From the NCBI RefSeq assembly GCF_000263855.1, contig NZ_AJWX01000009.1, positions 62,001-126,000 on the forward strand: a DNA stretch of 64,000 bases, read 5' to 3'. How positions within the stretch are numbered: position 1 is the stretch's first letter; every line of letters starts with the position of its first letter. The translations under genes and the position numbers were made by a program. The notes beneath the pieces are model-generated. The model did no database searches. It worked only from the letters and a program-made list of their open reading frames with translations, and had not been told where the DNA came from. The stretch is from Pseudomonas sp. M47T1. Its GTDB lineage: Bacteria > Pseudomonadota > Gammaproteobacteria > Pseudomonadales > Pseudomonadaceae. Shown here piece by piece: positions 54,174 to 64,000 of this stretch.

Positions 54174-57100
54174 ATGACCACAGAACCCGCTTTCATTCAC
54201 CCCAATACTCGCTTCGTATCCCAACGCCTGCCCAATTGGCTGGCCGCGCTGGACGAGCCGGCCATCAACGCCATGGGGGCCAGCCTGCTCAGTGAGCAGT
54301 ACACCGGCGCAAGTACCCAGGCAGCCTGGTTTACCCGCGCCAGTGCCGACCAGCAGCAGGCATTGCTGGCCAGCCAGCAGGCCCGGGCCACTGCCCGGCT
54401 GGCGTTGGCAGAGGTGTTCAAGGATTTCCAGGGCGTGCTGGCCTTCGCCGAGCCCCGGCTCAAGGCGCACCTCAAGCAACAGATGAACCAGGACCTGGAT
54501 GTGCACGGCACGGTGCTGGCCCACGTGGTGGAGCACACCTCTTGGCTGGGTTTGCAGCGTCGGTACACGCCAGTCAACCGCACGTTGTTGATGGCAGCCC
54601 TGCATAACTTCAACGCTGACCAGGCCTTCGGCATCAACAGCGGCGTGGCTGAACGAGGCAGCGTAGCCGTTGACTACGTGCCGCGCGCCGAGGCAGACCT
54701 GCAGCGGCCGCTGAACAGCGACGGCAGCACGTTGGACGCCAACGAGTTGGCGCCGATTGACGATGACTACCCACTGCTGCGCTTCCAGCGGGGGAAAACA
54801 CTGGCCATCCGCCCGCAGGACTTTGCCCGCGAGTGCCGCACCCTGGACCTGGGCGGCCAATACCAGCGTTACTTGCACGACCGGTTACTGTCGCCGGTCA
54901 ATAAAACCCGGGTGCGCGATGCGCTGATGGCCGCCCGCCAGGCCGAGCTGCGCTGCCTGCGCCAGGTTGCGCTGCTCAAGGGCGACATCGATGCGGCCAC
55001 GTTCGCCATGATCGGCCAGTTGCTGGATGACCAGCCATTGACCCTGGCGGGCCAGCCGATGCAGGCCGTGACCCTGGAAATGTTGTACGCCGTGCCCCAT
55101 GAGGTGGTGCTGTTCGTGCCCACGTCCTCTGCGGACCCACAGCAGCCCTGTATCGCCTGGATAGCCGGCGACAGCCATGCACCGCTGTGCCAGTACCGCC
55201 ATCGTGGCGCGTTCATGGCCAGCCTGGTGACGCGCCTGCGCGTGCCGGCCTACTGCAACGAGTTCATGGATCGCATCAGCCTGGCCGAGCGCCAGGACTT
55301 CCATGCACGGCTCACCGCCCAGCTGGCGCTGGACACTCCGGCCATGATGGCCAACACCCGGGCCATGGGCGCTCAGGTGCTGGCGCACTTGCACGCGCGT
55401 CACATTGGCTGGCTGCAAAGCCAGGCCCTGTGCGTGGCCATCTCAACCGAGCAGGTCGACCGGCTGGCCACCCTCGATCGGTGGTTGGGGCTGCTGGACA
55501 CCGGGGTCAACCTGCTGAATCTTGCCGCGATGTTCATTCCGGCGCTGGGGCCGGTAATGTTGCCCATTATCACCGCCCAGGCCATGAATGAGCTTTACCA
55601 TGGCCTGGCCGACCTGGCCGACCACCAGGTGGAGGCCGCCTGGTCGCACCTGGGCGGGCTGGCGTTGAACATCGTGCTGGGCGTGGTGGCCCACCAGAGC
55701 CTGAAAGCGTATGGCAGCGTCGACCCCTTTGTCGACGACCTGCTGCAAGTGCAGATGCCGGATGGCCAGCCCCGCCTCTGGCACGCGGACATCACGGCGT
55801 ATGCGGCTGACCTGGCGCTTGACCCTGCCTGGCGCGCCGACGCCCAGGGCCTGTATGACGTTCAGGGCAGCCACTACGTGGCCTTGGATGGCAAGCTGTA
55901 CCTGACGCGAGTGGATGCGCTGAGTGCAGAGCGGGTGATTGTGCGGCCCGACGGCCCCGCAGGCTTTGCGCCGGCGTTGCGCAGCAATGGTCGTGGAAGT
56001 TGGTTGCATCAGGGCGAACAACCCCTGACCTGGCCGCGCAACCGCCTGTTGCGGCGCCTCTCGCCCGCAGCATCAGGCTTGAGCGACGCTGCCATGGAAC
56101 ACGTGCTCGACATCGCCGGCATAGACGAAGCGGTGGTGCGCCAGGCCGTCAGCGACCTGGTGCCAGCGCCACTGGAACTGACCGACACCCTGGCGCGGCT
56201 GGGGGATGCACAGCAGCTGGAGCGCTTGATCGCCAGTGTACGCAGGGGCGAGCGTTGGGCCGAAGCGTGGCCGATGCCGGTCGAGCAATGGGTGGAACAC
56301 CCGCGGTGGCCGCCGTCACTGGTGCTTGAGGTGTTCGAGGGCGCCGAACCCTGGGGCGTGTCCACGGTGTACGGCGACCGGGCCCAGGCGGGCGCGCGCT
56401 GGGTGGCCGTGGTGCGCGCCGACCTGGCCAGTGCCGACCGCATGGGGCAGGTCCTCGACGCCATTGGTGAGCGCGCGTGCGATGAACTCACAGGCGGCCC
56501 GGCCGCCAGTGGGCGTGCAGCGCGGGTGGAGAGCCTGCAGCAGGTATTTGCCGATCACTTGCACAGCCGTCGCGCGGTGGTGTTCCAACAAGCGACTCAC
56601 CTGTCCGCGATGCCCCTCCCTGCGCAGGCGGCAGCGTTGCCTCGCGACTTCCCCAGCCTGGACGGCGCCCAAGTGCGTACGTTGCTTGAGGGCGCCACCG
56701 GCGAAGAGCTCGAACGCCTGAGCGCGGGGCGCGTGCCGTTGCGCATGGCTGAGGAGGCCCGCGTACTTCTGCGTACGCGGCGCATCAACCGTGCCATTGC
56801 CGGCTTGTATCAACCGGCGCTGGCCAATGCCGACAGCGAAAAACTGCGGACGGTGTGGGGGCATGCGCCGGCATCGGTGCTCGTCGATCGAGAGCAGGCG
56901 GCGGCGCTCCTTGGCATCAAGATCCCTGCCCGGCCTGGGTTTCACAGCCCAGTGCGGGTGGGCCAGCGCATCGGTTACCCGCTCAGTGGCCGAGGGGCGA
57001 CGCAAGCGTTTACCGACAAGCTGGTGTTTGAGGTGAGGTTGCTGTTCCCAACGCTCGATCTGGTAGAGATTGAGCAACTGGTGCAGGACATGAACCTGGC

Positions 57101-58838
57101 CGAGGGCGGTGTGCGCAAATGGTTGAGCGAACGGCTGCAGGAGCAACAGGCGCAACGCAAGCGCCTGGATCAATGGGTTGCCGCTGGGGACAAGCAGTAC
57201 GGCCGGGGCACGGCCAATGCGCAGAACCGCCGCAGCGTGCGCGAGGCCATCAAGCACGCCTTGCGACGGGTATCTGCCCGCGTCACAACCCATGACGGCC
57301 AGCGCATAGGTTTCGAGCTGGACTTGAGTGGCTTGCGCTTGGACGATCTCCCTGACTTGAGCGCCGACTTCAGCCATGTGAAAAGCCTCAGGCTGAACCT
57401 CACCGACCTTGCGCAGGCCCCGGAAGCATTCCTCAGCAACTTCCACGCCTTGCGCCACTTGGACATGAGTAACAACCGCCTCACTGCGCTACCCGAGGCG
57501 CTTGCGCACATGAAGGGCCTGACACGGCTGCGCATGGCCAACAACCGTATCGTCTGGGGCCCTGCCTGCGCACGGGTGCTGGAACAGCTGACCAGCCTGC
57601 GTGAGTTGCGCTTGAGCTTCAACCCGTTGGGCACTGCACCAGAGGTCGGGCACTTGCAGCACCTGCACGGCATTGTGCTGAACCATGCGCAACTGCAGCA
57701 TTACCCACAAAGCGTGTTGAGCCTGCCCGCGCTGGAAGTGCTGGACCTGCGCAACAATGCCATCGTGGCGCTGCCCGCTGCCGTGCTGGAGCCTGGGGGA
57801 GACAACGCGGCGATTGTCGAACGCATCAACCGTGATACCCACCTTGAAGGCAACCCATTGTCGGCCGAGACGCTGGCGGCACTGCGCACACATCGCAGGG
57901 TGTATGGCAACGCCTTTGGCGTTGGCCCGTTGCTTGACGGTGTGGTGAGTACGCCGGGCAGCGAAGGGGCCGTACGCTGGTTGCAGCAACTGGCTGCGGG
58001 CCGTCGTGACGGCCTGCTGGTGAGCTGGAACGCCTTGCAGGCTGAGCCTGGTTCGCAGGCGTTTTTCGACGTGATTGAGCAACTGCGCAATGCTCGCGAC
58101 TTTCAAACGGCGGCCGCCTATCCTGAACTGCGCGAGCGTGTGTGGAACATGGTCGAGGCCGCATCTGAGCACAGTCAACTGCGCGAGGAGTTGTTCGACG
58201 CGGCCGCCCACGACATGACCTGTTCGGACGGGGCAACGTTGATGTTCAGCCAATTGCAGGTGCGTACCCTGGTATTCCAGGCGTCCGGGGCCGCGGCGGG
58301 CCCGGCGCGACAAGCATCGCTGCTGGCGTTGGCGAAAGGCCTTTTCCGCCTGGACGAGGTGGAGAAGGCGGCCTTTGCCAACGTCGCCTCGCGGCCTGCT
58401 GGCGTCGACATTGCCGAAGTGCAGCTGATCTATCGAACCCGCCTGGCCACTGTGTTGGAGTTGCCCGGGCAACCCCGTGGCATGCGCTTTGCGCCAACCG
58501 CCGGTGTCAGCGAGCAACGCCTGAAGGCCACGGAGCAAACGATTCTGGCCATGGAGGGCAGCCAGGCCATGATCGAATCGGTGGCCAGCCGTGATTTCTG
58601 GATCAACCACCTGCGCCAGGACCCCGCCAACCGGGCACGGTTCGACGCTCACGACGCCACTTACTACAACCTGCTCGCCGCCTTGGAGGCCGATGGCGCC
58701 AGCGGTGCGTTCAACAGTGCCGCCTATGCGCGCAAGCTTGAGCAGTTGACCACCCGGCGCAGGGCCGCCGAACGGCGGTTGGTGATGGCATTGACCCAGG
58801 CGGTGTTCCGCGCCGAGGTGGAGGTGACCGAACTCTGA
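54174..58838 (+). CDS. Giant LRR-NEL protein: toxin-like body with IpaH-type E3 ubiquitin ligase domain
   Basis: This 1554-residue protein has no signal peptide. Residues 1-1000 resemble the DUF6543/dermonecrotic-toxin-like body, with a hydrophobic part at about 437-510 (VNLLNLAAMFIPALGPVMLP). Residues 1050-1210 are leucine-rich repeats (LRHLDMSNNRLTALPEAL, LTRLRMANNRI, LRELRLSFNPLGTAP, LEVLDLRNNAIVALP). Residues 1240-1554 match the NEL domain of the IpaH/SspH family: HDMTCSDG carries the catalytic CxD motif (Cys1350, Asp1352), followed by VDIAEVQLIYRTRLATVLEL and a late helical part. NEL proteins transfer ubiquitin inside eukaryotic cells. No type III system is in the window, so how it leaves the cell is open. 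The start at 54174 is nearest an AGGA site; ATG 54165 is also possible. Confidence 0.85.
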   Translation: MTTEPAFIHPNTRFVSQRLPNWLAALDEPAINAMGASLLSEQYTGASTQAAWFTRASADQQQALLASQQARATARLALAEVFKDFQGVLAFAEPRLKAHLKQQMNQDLDVHGTVLAHVVEHTSWLGLQRRYTPVNRTLLMAALHNFNADQAFGINSGVAERGSVAVDYVPRAEADLQRPLNSDGSTLDANELAPIDDDYPLLRFQRGKTLAIRPQDFARECRTLDLGGQYQRYLHDRLLSPVNKTRVRDALMAARQAELRCLRQVALLKGDIDAATFAMIGQLLDDQPLTLAGQPMQAVTLEMLYAVPHEVVLFVPTSSADPQQPCIAWIAGDSHAPLCQYRHRGAFMASLVTRLRVPAYCNEFMDRISLAERQDFHARLTAQLALDTPAMMANTRAMGAQVLAHLHARHIGWLQSQALCVAISTEQVDRLATLDRWLGLLDTGVNLLNLAAMFIPALGPVMLPIITAQAMNELYHGLADLADHQVEAAWSHLGGLALNIVLGVVAHQSLKAYGSVDPFVDDLLQVQMPDGQPRLWHADITAYAADLALDPAWRADAQGLYDVQGSHYVALDGKLYLTRVDALSAERVIVRPDGPAGFAPALRSNGRGSWLHQGEQPLTWPRNRLLRRLSPAASGLSDAAMEHVLDIAGIDEAVVRQAVSDLVPAPLELTDTLARLGDAQQLERLIASVRRGERWAEAWPMPVEQWVEHPRWPPSLVLEVFEGAEPWGVSTVYGDRAQAGARWVAVVRADLASADRMGQVLDAIGERACDELTGGPAASGRAARVESLQQVFADHLHSRRAVVFQQATHLSAMPLPAQAAALPRDFPSLDGAQVRTLLEGATGEELERLSAGRVPLRMAEEARVLLRTRRINRAIAGLYQPALANADSEKLRTVWGHAPASVLVDREQAAALLGIKIPARPGFHSPVRVGQRIGYPLSGRGATQAFTDKLVFEVRLLFPTLDLVEIEQLVQDMNLAEGGVRKWLSERLQEQQAQRKRLDQWVAAGDKQYGRGTANAQNRRSVREAIKHALRRVSARVTTHDGQRIGFELDLSGLRLDDLPDLSADFSHVKSLRLNLTDLAQAPEAFLSNFHALRHLDMSNNRLTALPEALAHMKGLTRLRMANNRIVWGPACARVLEQLTSLRELRLSFNPLGTAPEVGHLQHLHGIVLNHAQLQHYPQSVLSLPALEVLDLRNNAIVALPAAVLEPGGDNAAIVERINRDTHLEGNPLSAETLAALRTHRRVYGNAFGVGPLLDGVVSTPGSEGAVRWLQQLAAGRRDGLLVSWNALQAEPGSQAFFDVIEQLRNARDFQTAAAYPELRERVWNMVEAASEHSQLREELFDAAAHDMTCSDGATLMFSQLQVRTLVFQASGAAAGPARQASLLALAKGLFRLDEVEKAAFANVASRPAGVDIAEVQLIYRTRLATVLELPGQPRGMRFAPTAGVSEQRLKATEQTILAMEGSQAMIESVASRDFWINHLRQDPANRARFDAHDATYYNLLAALEADGASGAFNSAAYARKLEQLTTRRRAAERRLVMALTQAVFRAEVEVTEL

Positions 58839-58851
58839 GGCAGAAAACAAA

Positions 58852-58873
58852 ACACCCCGCCGAGGCGGGGTGT
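58852..58873 (-). terminator. Terminator shared by the NEL gene and the nuo operon
   Basis: The stem ACACCCCGC/GCGGGGTGT has the loop CGAG. On the minus strand it is followed by TTTGTTTTC, a good Rho-independent terminator for the nuo operon. On the plus strand the following bases are less T-rich, but the hairpin lies 13 bases after the NEL stop and may serve both. Confidence 0.85.
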
Positions 58874-58892
58874 CTTGTGGTTCACGCGGCAA

Positions 58893-60362
58893 TCAACCGA
58901 TCAGTTGAAAGCCGGCGTGTTGCACCAGGTCCAGCAACGGCTGCGGGTACACGCCCAGGGCGAACGCCAGGATGGCGATGGCCAGCAGCATCACGCCGCC
59001 GGTGCGCTGTTCCCAGTTGAACGGCGCATCGTGACGACGCAGGGTTGGCTCGATCAGGTACAGGGTGACCATTACGCGCAGGTAGTAGAACACGCCGATG
59101 GCGCTGCCGATCACCAGGGCGCCGGTCAGCCACCACAGTTGCGACTGCACGCCGGTGGCGATGATGTAGAACTTGCCGATGAAGCCCGCCGTCAGCGGGA
59201 TACCGGCCAGCGACAGCATCATCACGGTCAGTACTGCGGTGAGGTACGGACGGCGCCAGAACAGGCCACGGTATTCGTACAGGGCGTCGGCGTCGCGGCC
59301 GTTGTAGGGCGACGACATCAGGGTGATCACACCAAAGGCACCTAGGCTGGTGATCACGTAGGTCACCAGGTACACGCCGATGGCTTCCAGCGCCAGGCCC
59401 TTGCTGGCCACCAGGGCGATCAGCAGGTAACCGAAGTGGGCGATGGAGCTGAAACCCAGCAGGCGCTTGAGGTTGGTCTGGGTCACTGCCAACAGGTTGC
59501 CAATCAGTATCGACGCCACCGCAATCACTTCCAGCACGGTGGTCAGCACGCCGCTGCTGGCCGCAGGGGAGAGCTGGAACAGACGCACCACCACCGCAAA
59601 CACCGCCACCTTGCTGGCCGTGGCCAGGAAGGCCGCCACCGGCGCCGGGGCGCCTTCGTAGACGTCCGGGGTCCACAGGTGGAAAGGCACCAGCGACAGT
59701 TTGAACGCCAGGCCCACGAACATCATGCCCAGGCCCAGCGAGGCCAGGCTGCTCGGCTTGCCGGTGGCGGCCAGGGCGCGGCCGATTTCAGCGAACTGCA
59801 AGCTACCGGCATCGGCGTACAGCAAGGCCATGCCGAACAGCAGGAAGGCGGAACCGGCGGCCGACAGCACCATGTACTTGATGCCGGCTTCCAGCGACCG
59901 CTTGTTGAAGAACGCGTAGGCGATCAGCCCGTAGGTGGGTACCGACAGCAGTTCCAGGCCAATGAACAGGCTCGACAGATGCTGCGCAGCCACCAGGACC
60001 ATGCCGCCGGCGGCGGCCATCAGGATCAGCAGGTACAGCTCTTCGCGGTTGCCCGGGTAGCCCGAGCCGCCGTCACCCAGGTAGGCGTGAGCCAAGGTCA
60101 CGCAGGCCAGCGTGGCCACCAGGATCAAGGCAATGTACAGGCAGGCGAAGTGGTCGATCTGCAACAGGGAGGTGACGCTGATGGGCGACACCTTGAGGGC
60201 CGGCAACACCGACAGCAGGGCAATGTTAAGCCCGGCTACCGACAGCAGGAAGGTTTGCGAGTGATTGCGCCGCCAGGCGATCGCCAGCATCACCACCACA
60301 ACGGTGAGGCTGGTGATCAGCAGCGGTGCAAGCGCGATAAAGTGTTGAAGGGTCAGGTCCAT
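58893..60362 (-). CDS. nuoN: NADH-quinone oxidoreductase subunit N
   Basis: This membrane subunit of respiratory complex I has 489 residues and about 14 helices. It belongs to the antiporter-like family ([72 protein letters not shown]). It takes part in proton pumping. The start at 60362 fits the family N-terminus and follows nuoM by seven bases. It is the last gene of the operon. Confidence 0.95.
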   Translation of the reverse strand: MDLTLQHFIALAPLLITSLTVVVVMLAIAWRRNHSQTFLLSVAGLNIALLSVLPALKVSPISVTSLLQIDHFACLYIALILVATLACVTLAHAYLGDGGSGYPGNREELYLLILMAAAGGMVLVAAQHLSSLFIGLELLSVPTYGLIAYAFFNKRSLEAGIKYMVLSAAGSAFLLFGMALLYADAGSLQFAEIGRALAATGKPSSLASLGLGMMFVGLAFKLSLVPFHLWTPDVYEGAPAPVAAFLATASKVAVFAVVVRLFQLSPAASSGVLTTVLEVIAVASILIGNLLAVTQTNLKRLLGFSSIAHFGYLLIALVASKGLALEAIGVYLVTYVITSLGAFGVITLMSSPYNGRDADALYEYRGLFWRRPYLTAVLTVMMLSLAGIPLTAGFIGKFYIIATGVQSQLWWLTGALVIGSAIGVFYYLRVMVTLYLIEPTLRRHDAPFNWEQRTGGVMLLAIAILAFALGVYPQPLLDLVQHAGFQLIG

Positions 60363-60369
60363 AGCGCTC

Positions 60370-61902
60370 TTACCGGGCCGAAGCGAGTTGAGTGAAAGCG
60401 GTGCCGAACCACTGCTGCACACCGGCCATGGTAGCGGCCGAGGTGTCCAGGAAGGGTTGCGGGTAGACGCCAAGCAGGATGATCAGGACCGCCAGGCCCA
60501 GCACCATGATCAGTTCGCGGTTGTCCATGCCGGCCAGTACCGCGTCGGACTTGGACGGGCCGAAGTAGGCACGGTGGATCATGATCAGCGAGTACACCGA
60601 ACCGAACACCAGGCCTGAGGTGGCGATGATGATCACCACCGGCGCCACGGGGAAGCTGCCCAGCAGGATCAGGAACTCGCCGACGAAGTTGCCGGTGCCT
60701 GGCAGGCCCAGGGAGGCGGCTGCGAAGAACAGGCTGATGGCTGGCAGGTAGGCGATGCGCGACCACAGGCCGCCCATCTCGCGCATGTCACGGGTGTGCA
60801 GGCGCTCGTACAACTGGCCGCTGAGGATAAACAGGGCCGCCGCCGACAGGCCGTGGGCCAGCATCTGGATCACCGCGCCTTGCAGCGCCTGTTGCGAACC
60901 TGAGTAGATGCCGATTAGCACAAAGCCCATGTGCGAGACGCTGGAGAACGCGATCAGGCGCTTGATGTCGGTCTGCGCGAAGGCCAGGAAGGCGCCGTAG
61001 AAGATACCCACCAGGCCCAGGGTCATGGCAATCGGCGCGAACTCGGCCGAGGCATGGGGAAACAGTGGCAGGGCGAAACGCAGCAGGCCATAGGCCGCCG
61101 TCTTCAACAGGATACCGGCCAGGTCCACGGAACCGGCGGTTGGCGCCTGGGCGTGGGCGTCGGGCAGCCAGGAGTGGAATGGCACCACCGGCAGCTTCAC
61201 CGCGAAGGCGATGAAGAAGCCCAGCATCAGGATGTATTCAACCCCGTGCGGCAGCTTGGCTTTGAGCAGGTCGGCGTAGTTGAAGGTCAGCACGCCGGTG
61301 TTGTTGTAGTTGAACAACACCAGGCCCAGGATCGCCACCAGCATGATCAGGCCGCTGGCCTGGGTGAAGATGAAGAACTTGGTCGCCGCGTAGATCCGGG
61401 TCTTCTTGCCGTCTGCCGAGCTGTGACCCCAGAGCGCGATGAGGAAGTACATCGGCACCAGCATCATTTCCCAGAAGAAGAAGAACAGGAACAGGTCCAG
61501 GGACAGGAACACCCCGACCACGCCGCCCAGGATCCACATCAGGTTGAGGTGGAAGAAGCCGACGTGGCGCTGGATCTCTTTCCAGGAACACAGTACCGAG
61601 AGCACACCGAGCAGGCCGGTGAGCAAGATCATCAGCAAACTCAGGCCGTCCAGGCCCAGGTGCACGCTGATGCCGAAGCGCTCGATCCACTGGACCTTGA
61701 ACTCGTAGGCCCACACCGGGGTGGAACCCGGGGCAGGGGACAGGTGGTAGTCGCCGTGGGCCCACAGCCAAAGGCCGATGGCAAGTTCCAGGGACATGGT
61801 CAGCAACGCGATCCAGCGTGGCAGGGTGGCGCCGTGACGCTCACCCAGCCAGCACAGAAGGCCGCCGATAAAGGGGATCAGGATCAGCCAGGGCAAAATC
61901 AT
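60370..61902 (-). CDS. nuoM: NADH-quinone oxidoreductase subunit M
   Basis: This 510-residue complex I proton-pumping subunit has about 14 helices. Signature stretches are [20 protein letters not shown] with the conserved Glu, and [20 protein letters not shown]. It lies between nuoL and nuoN in the standard order. Confidence 0.96.
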   Translation of the reverse strand: MILPWLILIPFIGGLLCWLGERHGATLPRWIALLTMSLELAIGLWLWAHGDYHLSPAPGSTPVWAYEFKVQWIERFGISVHLGLDGLSLLMILLTGLLGVLSVLCSWKEIQRHVGFFHLNLMWILGGVVGVFLSLDLFLFFFFWEMMLVPMYFLIALWGHSSADGKKTRIYAATKFFIFTQASGLIMLVAILGLVLFNYNNTGVLTFNYADLLKAKLPHGVEYILMLGFFIAFAVKLPVVPFHSWLPDAHAQAPTAGSVDLAGILLKTAAYGLLRFALPLFPHASAEFAPIAMTLGLVGIFYGAFLAFAQTDIKRLIAFSSVSHMGFVLIGIYSGSQQALQGAVIQMLAHGLSAAALFILSGQLYERLHTRDMREMGGLWSRIAYLPAISLFFAAASLGLPGTGNFVGEFLILLGSFPVAPVVIIIATSGLVFGSVYSLIMIHRAYFGPSKSDAVLAGMDNRELIMVLGLAVLIILLGVYPQPFLDTSAATMAGVQQWFGTAFTQLASAR

Positions 61903-61942
61903 GACGGGCTCAATTCCTTTCGCAAAGTCGCAAGGTTCATAG

Positions 61943-63792
<1,850 letters not shown>

Positions 63793-63796
<4 letters not shown>

Positions 63797-64000
63797 CCGC
63801 GCATCTCACTGGCAGCGTCGATATCAAGCGTGTGGAAGCGGCGGTACAGCTGCAGCAGAATCGCCAGGCCAATGCTGGCCTCGGCGGCTGCCAGGGTGAT
63901 GACCAGGATGAACATGATCTGTCCATCCGGCTGCGCCCAGCGTGCACCGGCCACGACGAAGGCCAGCGCAGTGGCGTTCATCATGATTTCCAGGCTCATC
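63793..64000 (-). CDS. nuoK: NADH-quinone oxidoreductase subunit K (partial, cut by the window)
   Basis: The visible 69 codons encode the C-terminal two thirds of NuoK ([40 protein letters not shown], ending SEMRG). NuoK is about 100 residues, so the start lies beyond base 64000. The internal Met at 63999 is not the true start; it is inside helix 2, where the conserved Glu (SLEIMMN) sits. This small subunit is essential for proton coupling. Confidence 0.93.

Overview
The window looks like a chromosomal segment from a Pseudomonas of the fluorescens/putida lineage. It is GC-rich, carries REP-type palindromes, a PrrF-type iron sRNA, CrcY-type carbon-catabolite sRNAs beside the HMG-CoA lyase gene, the liu leucine/isovalerate operon, dpkA, xthA-tamA-tamB and the end of the nuo operon. 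It is mostly conserved core sequence interrupted by accessory genes. No tRNA, rRNA, CRISPR array or intact insertion sequence was seen.

Layout. 1-1.5 kb: the 3' end of a chaperone-usher operon (usher remnant plus a two-domain SCPU adhesin), with a non-usher junction at the left edge. 1.5-4.6 kb: an anti-sigma/ECF sigma pair divergent from a membrane-anchored catalase-like peroxidase and a cytochrome b561, with near-identical ECF promoters facing both ways. 4.75-6.9 kb: an M14 carboxypeptidase, a Fur-box gene fusing a sigma region 4-like domain to a FecR-type domain, and prrF. 6.9-11 kb: an Lrp/AsnC regulator and a fused indolepyruvate ferredoxin oxidoreductase. 11.3-19.9 kb: liuABDC on the minus strand, then a degraded tssM fragment, two tandem crcY-type sRNA genes each with its own sigma-54 promoter, the HMG-CoA lyase gene and liuR. 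LiuR-type palindromes lie before liuA and liuR, so leucine breakdown appears to be one regulon split by the sRNA block.

20-24.4 kb, 38.6-43.7 kb and 54.2-58.8 kb hold three very large DUF6543-like (dermonecrotic-toxin-like) proteins with different tails. The first has a tail with no recognised enzyme motif. The second ends in an HExxH domain resembling aspzincin (M35) metallopeptidases. The third ends in leucine-rich repeats and a NEL (IpaH-type E3 ubiquitin ligase) domain with the CxD catalytic motif. They are the most striking accessory content. They are not adjacent to one another and no secretion apparatus is present apart from the broken tssM piece.

Between the toxins lie a LysR/acyl-CoA dehydrogenase pair, a PstS-OmpA fusion, xthA, a GNAT protein and tamAB, small orphan regulators (Mor-like, Fur-like, FecR), dpkA, a truncated LysR gene and a complete pstSCAB operon behind a Pho-box-like sequence. 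Smaller genes follow (methyltransferase, YkgJ-type protein, CbtA, VOC protein, esterase). The right end is nuoN-nuoM-nuoL-nuoK, cut by the window inside nuoK.

All functional calls come from reading the sequence and from family knowledge; no database search was run.
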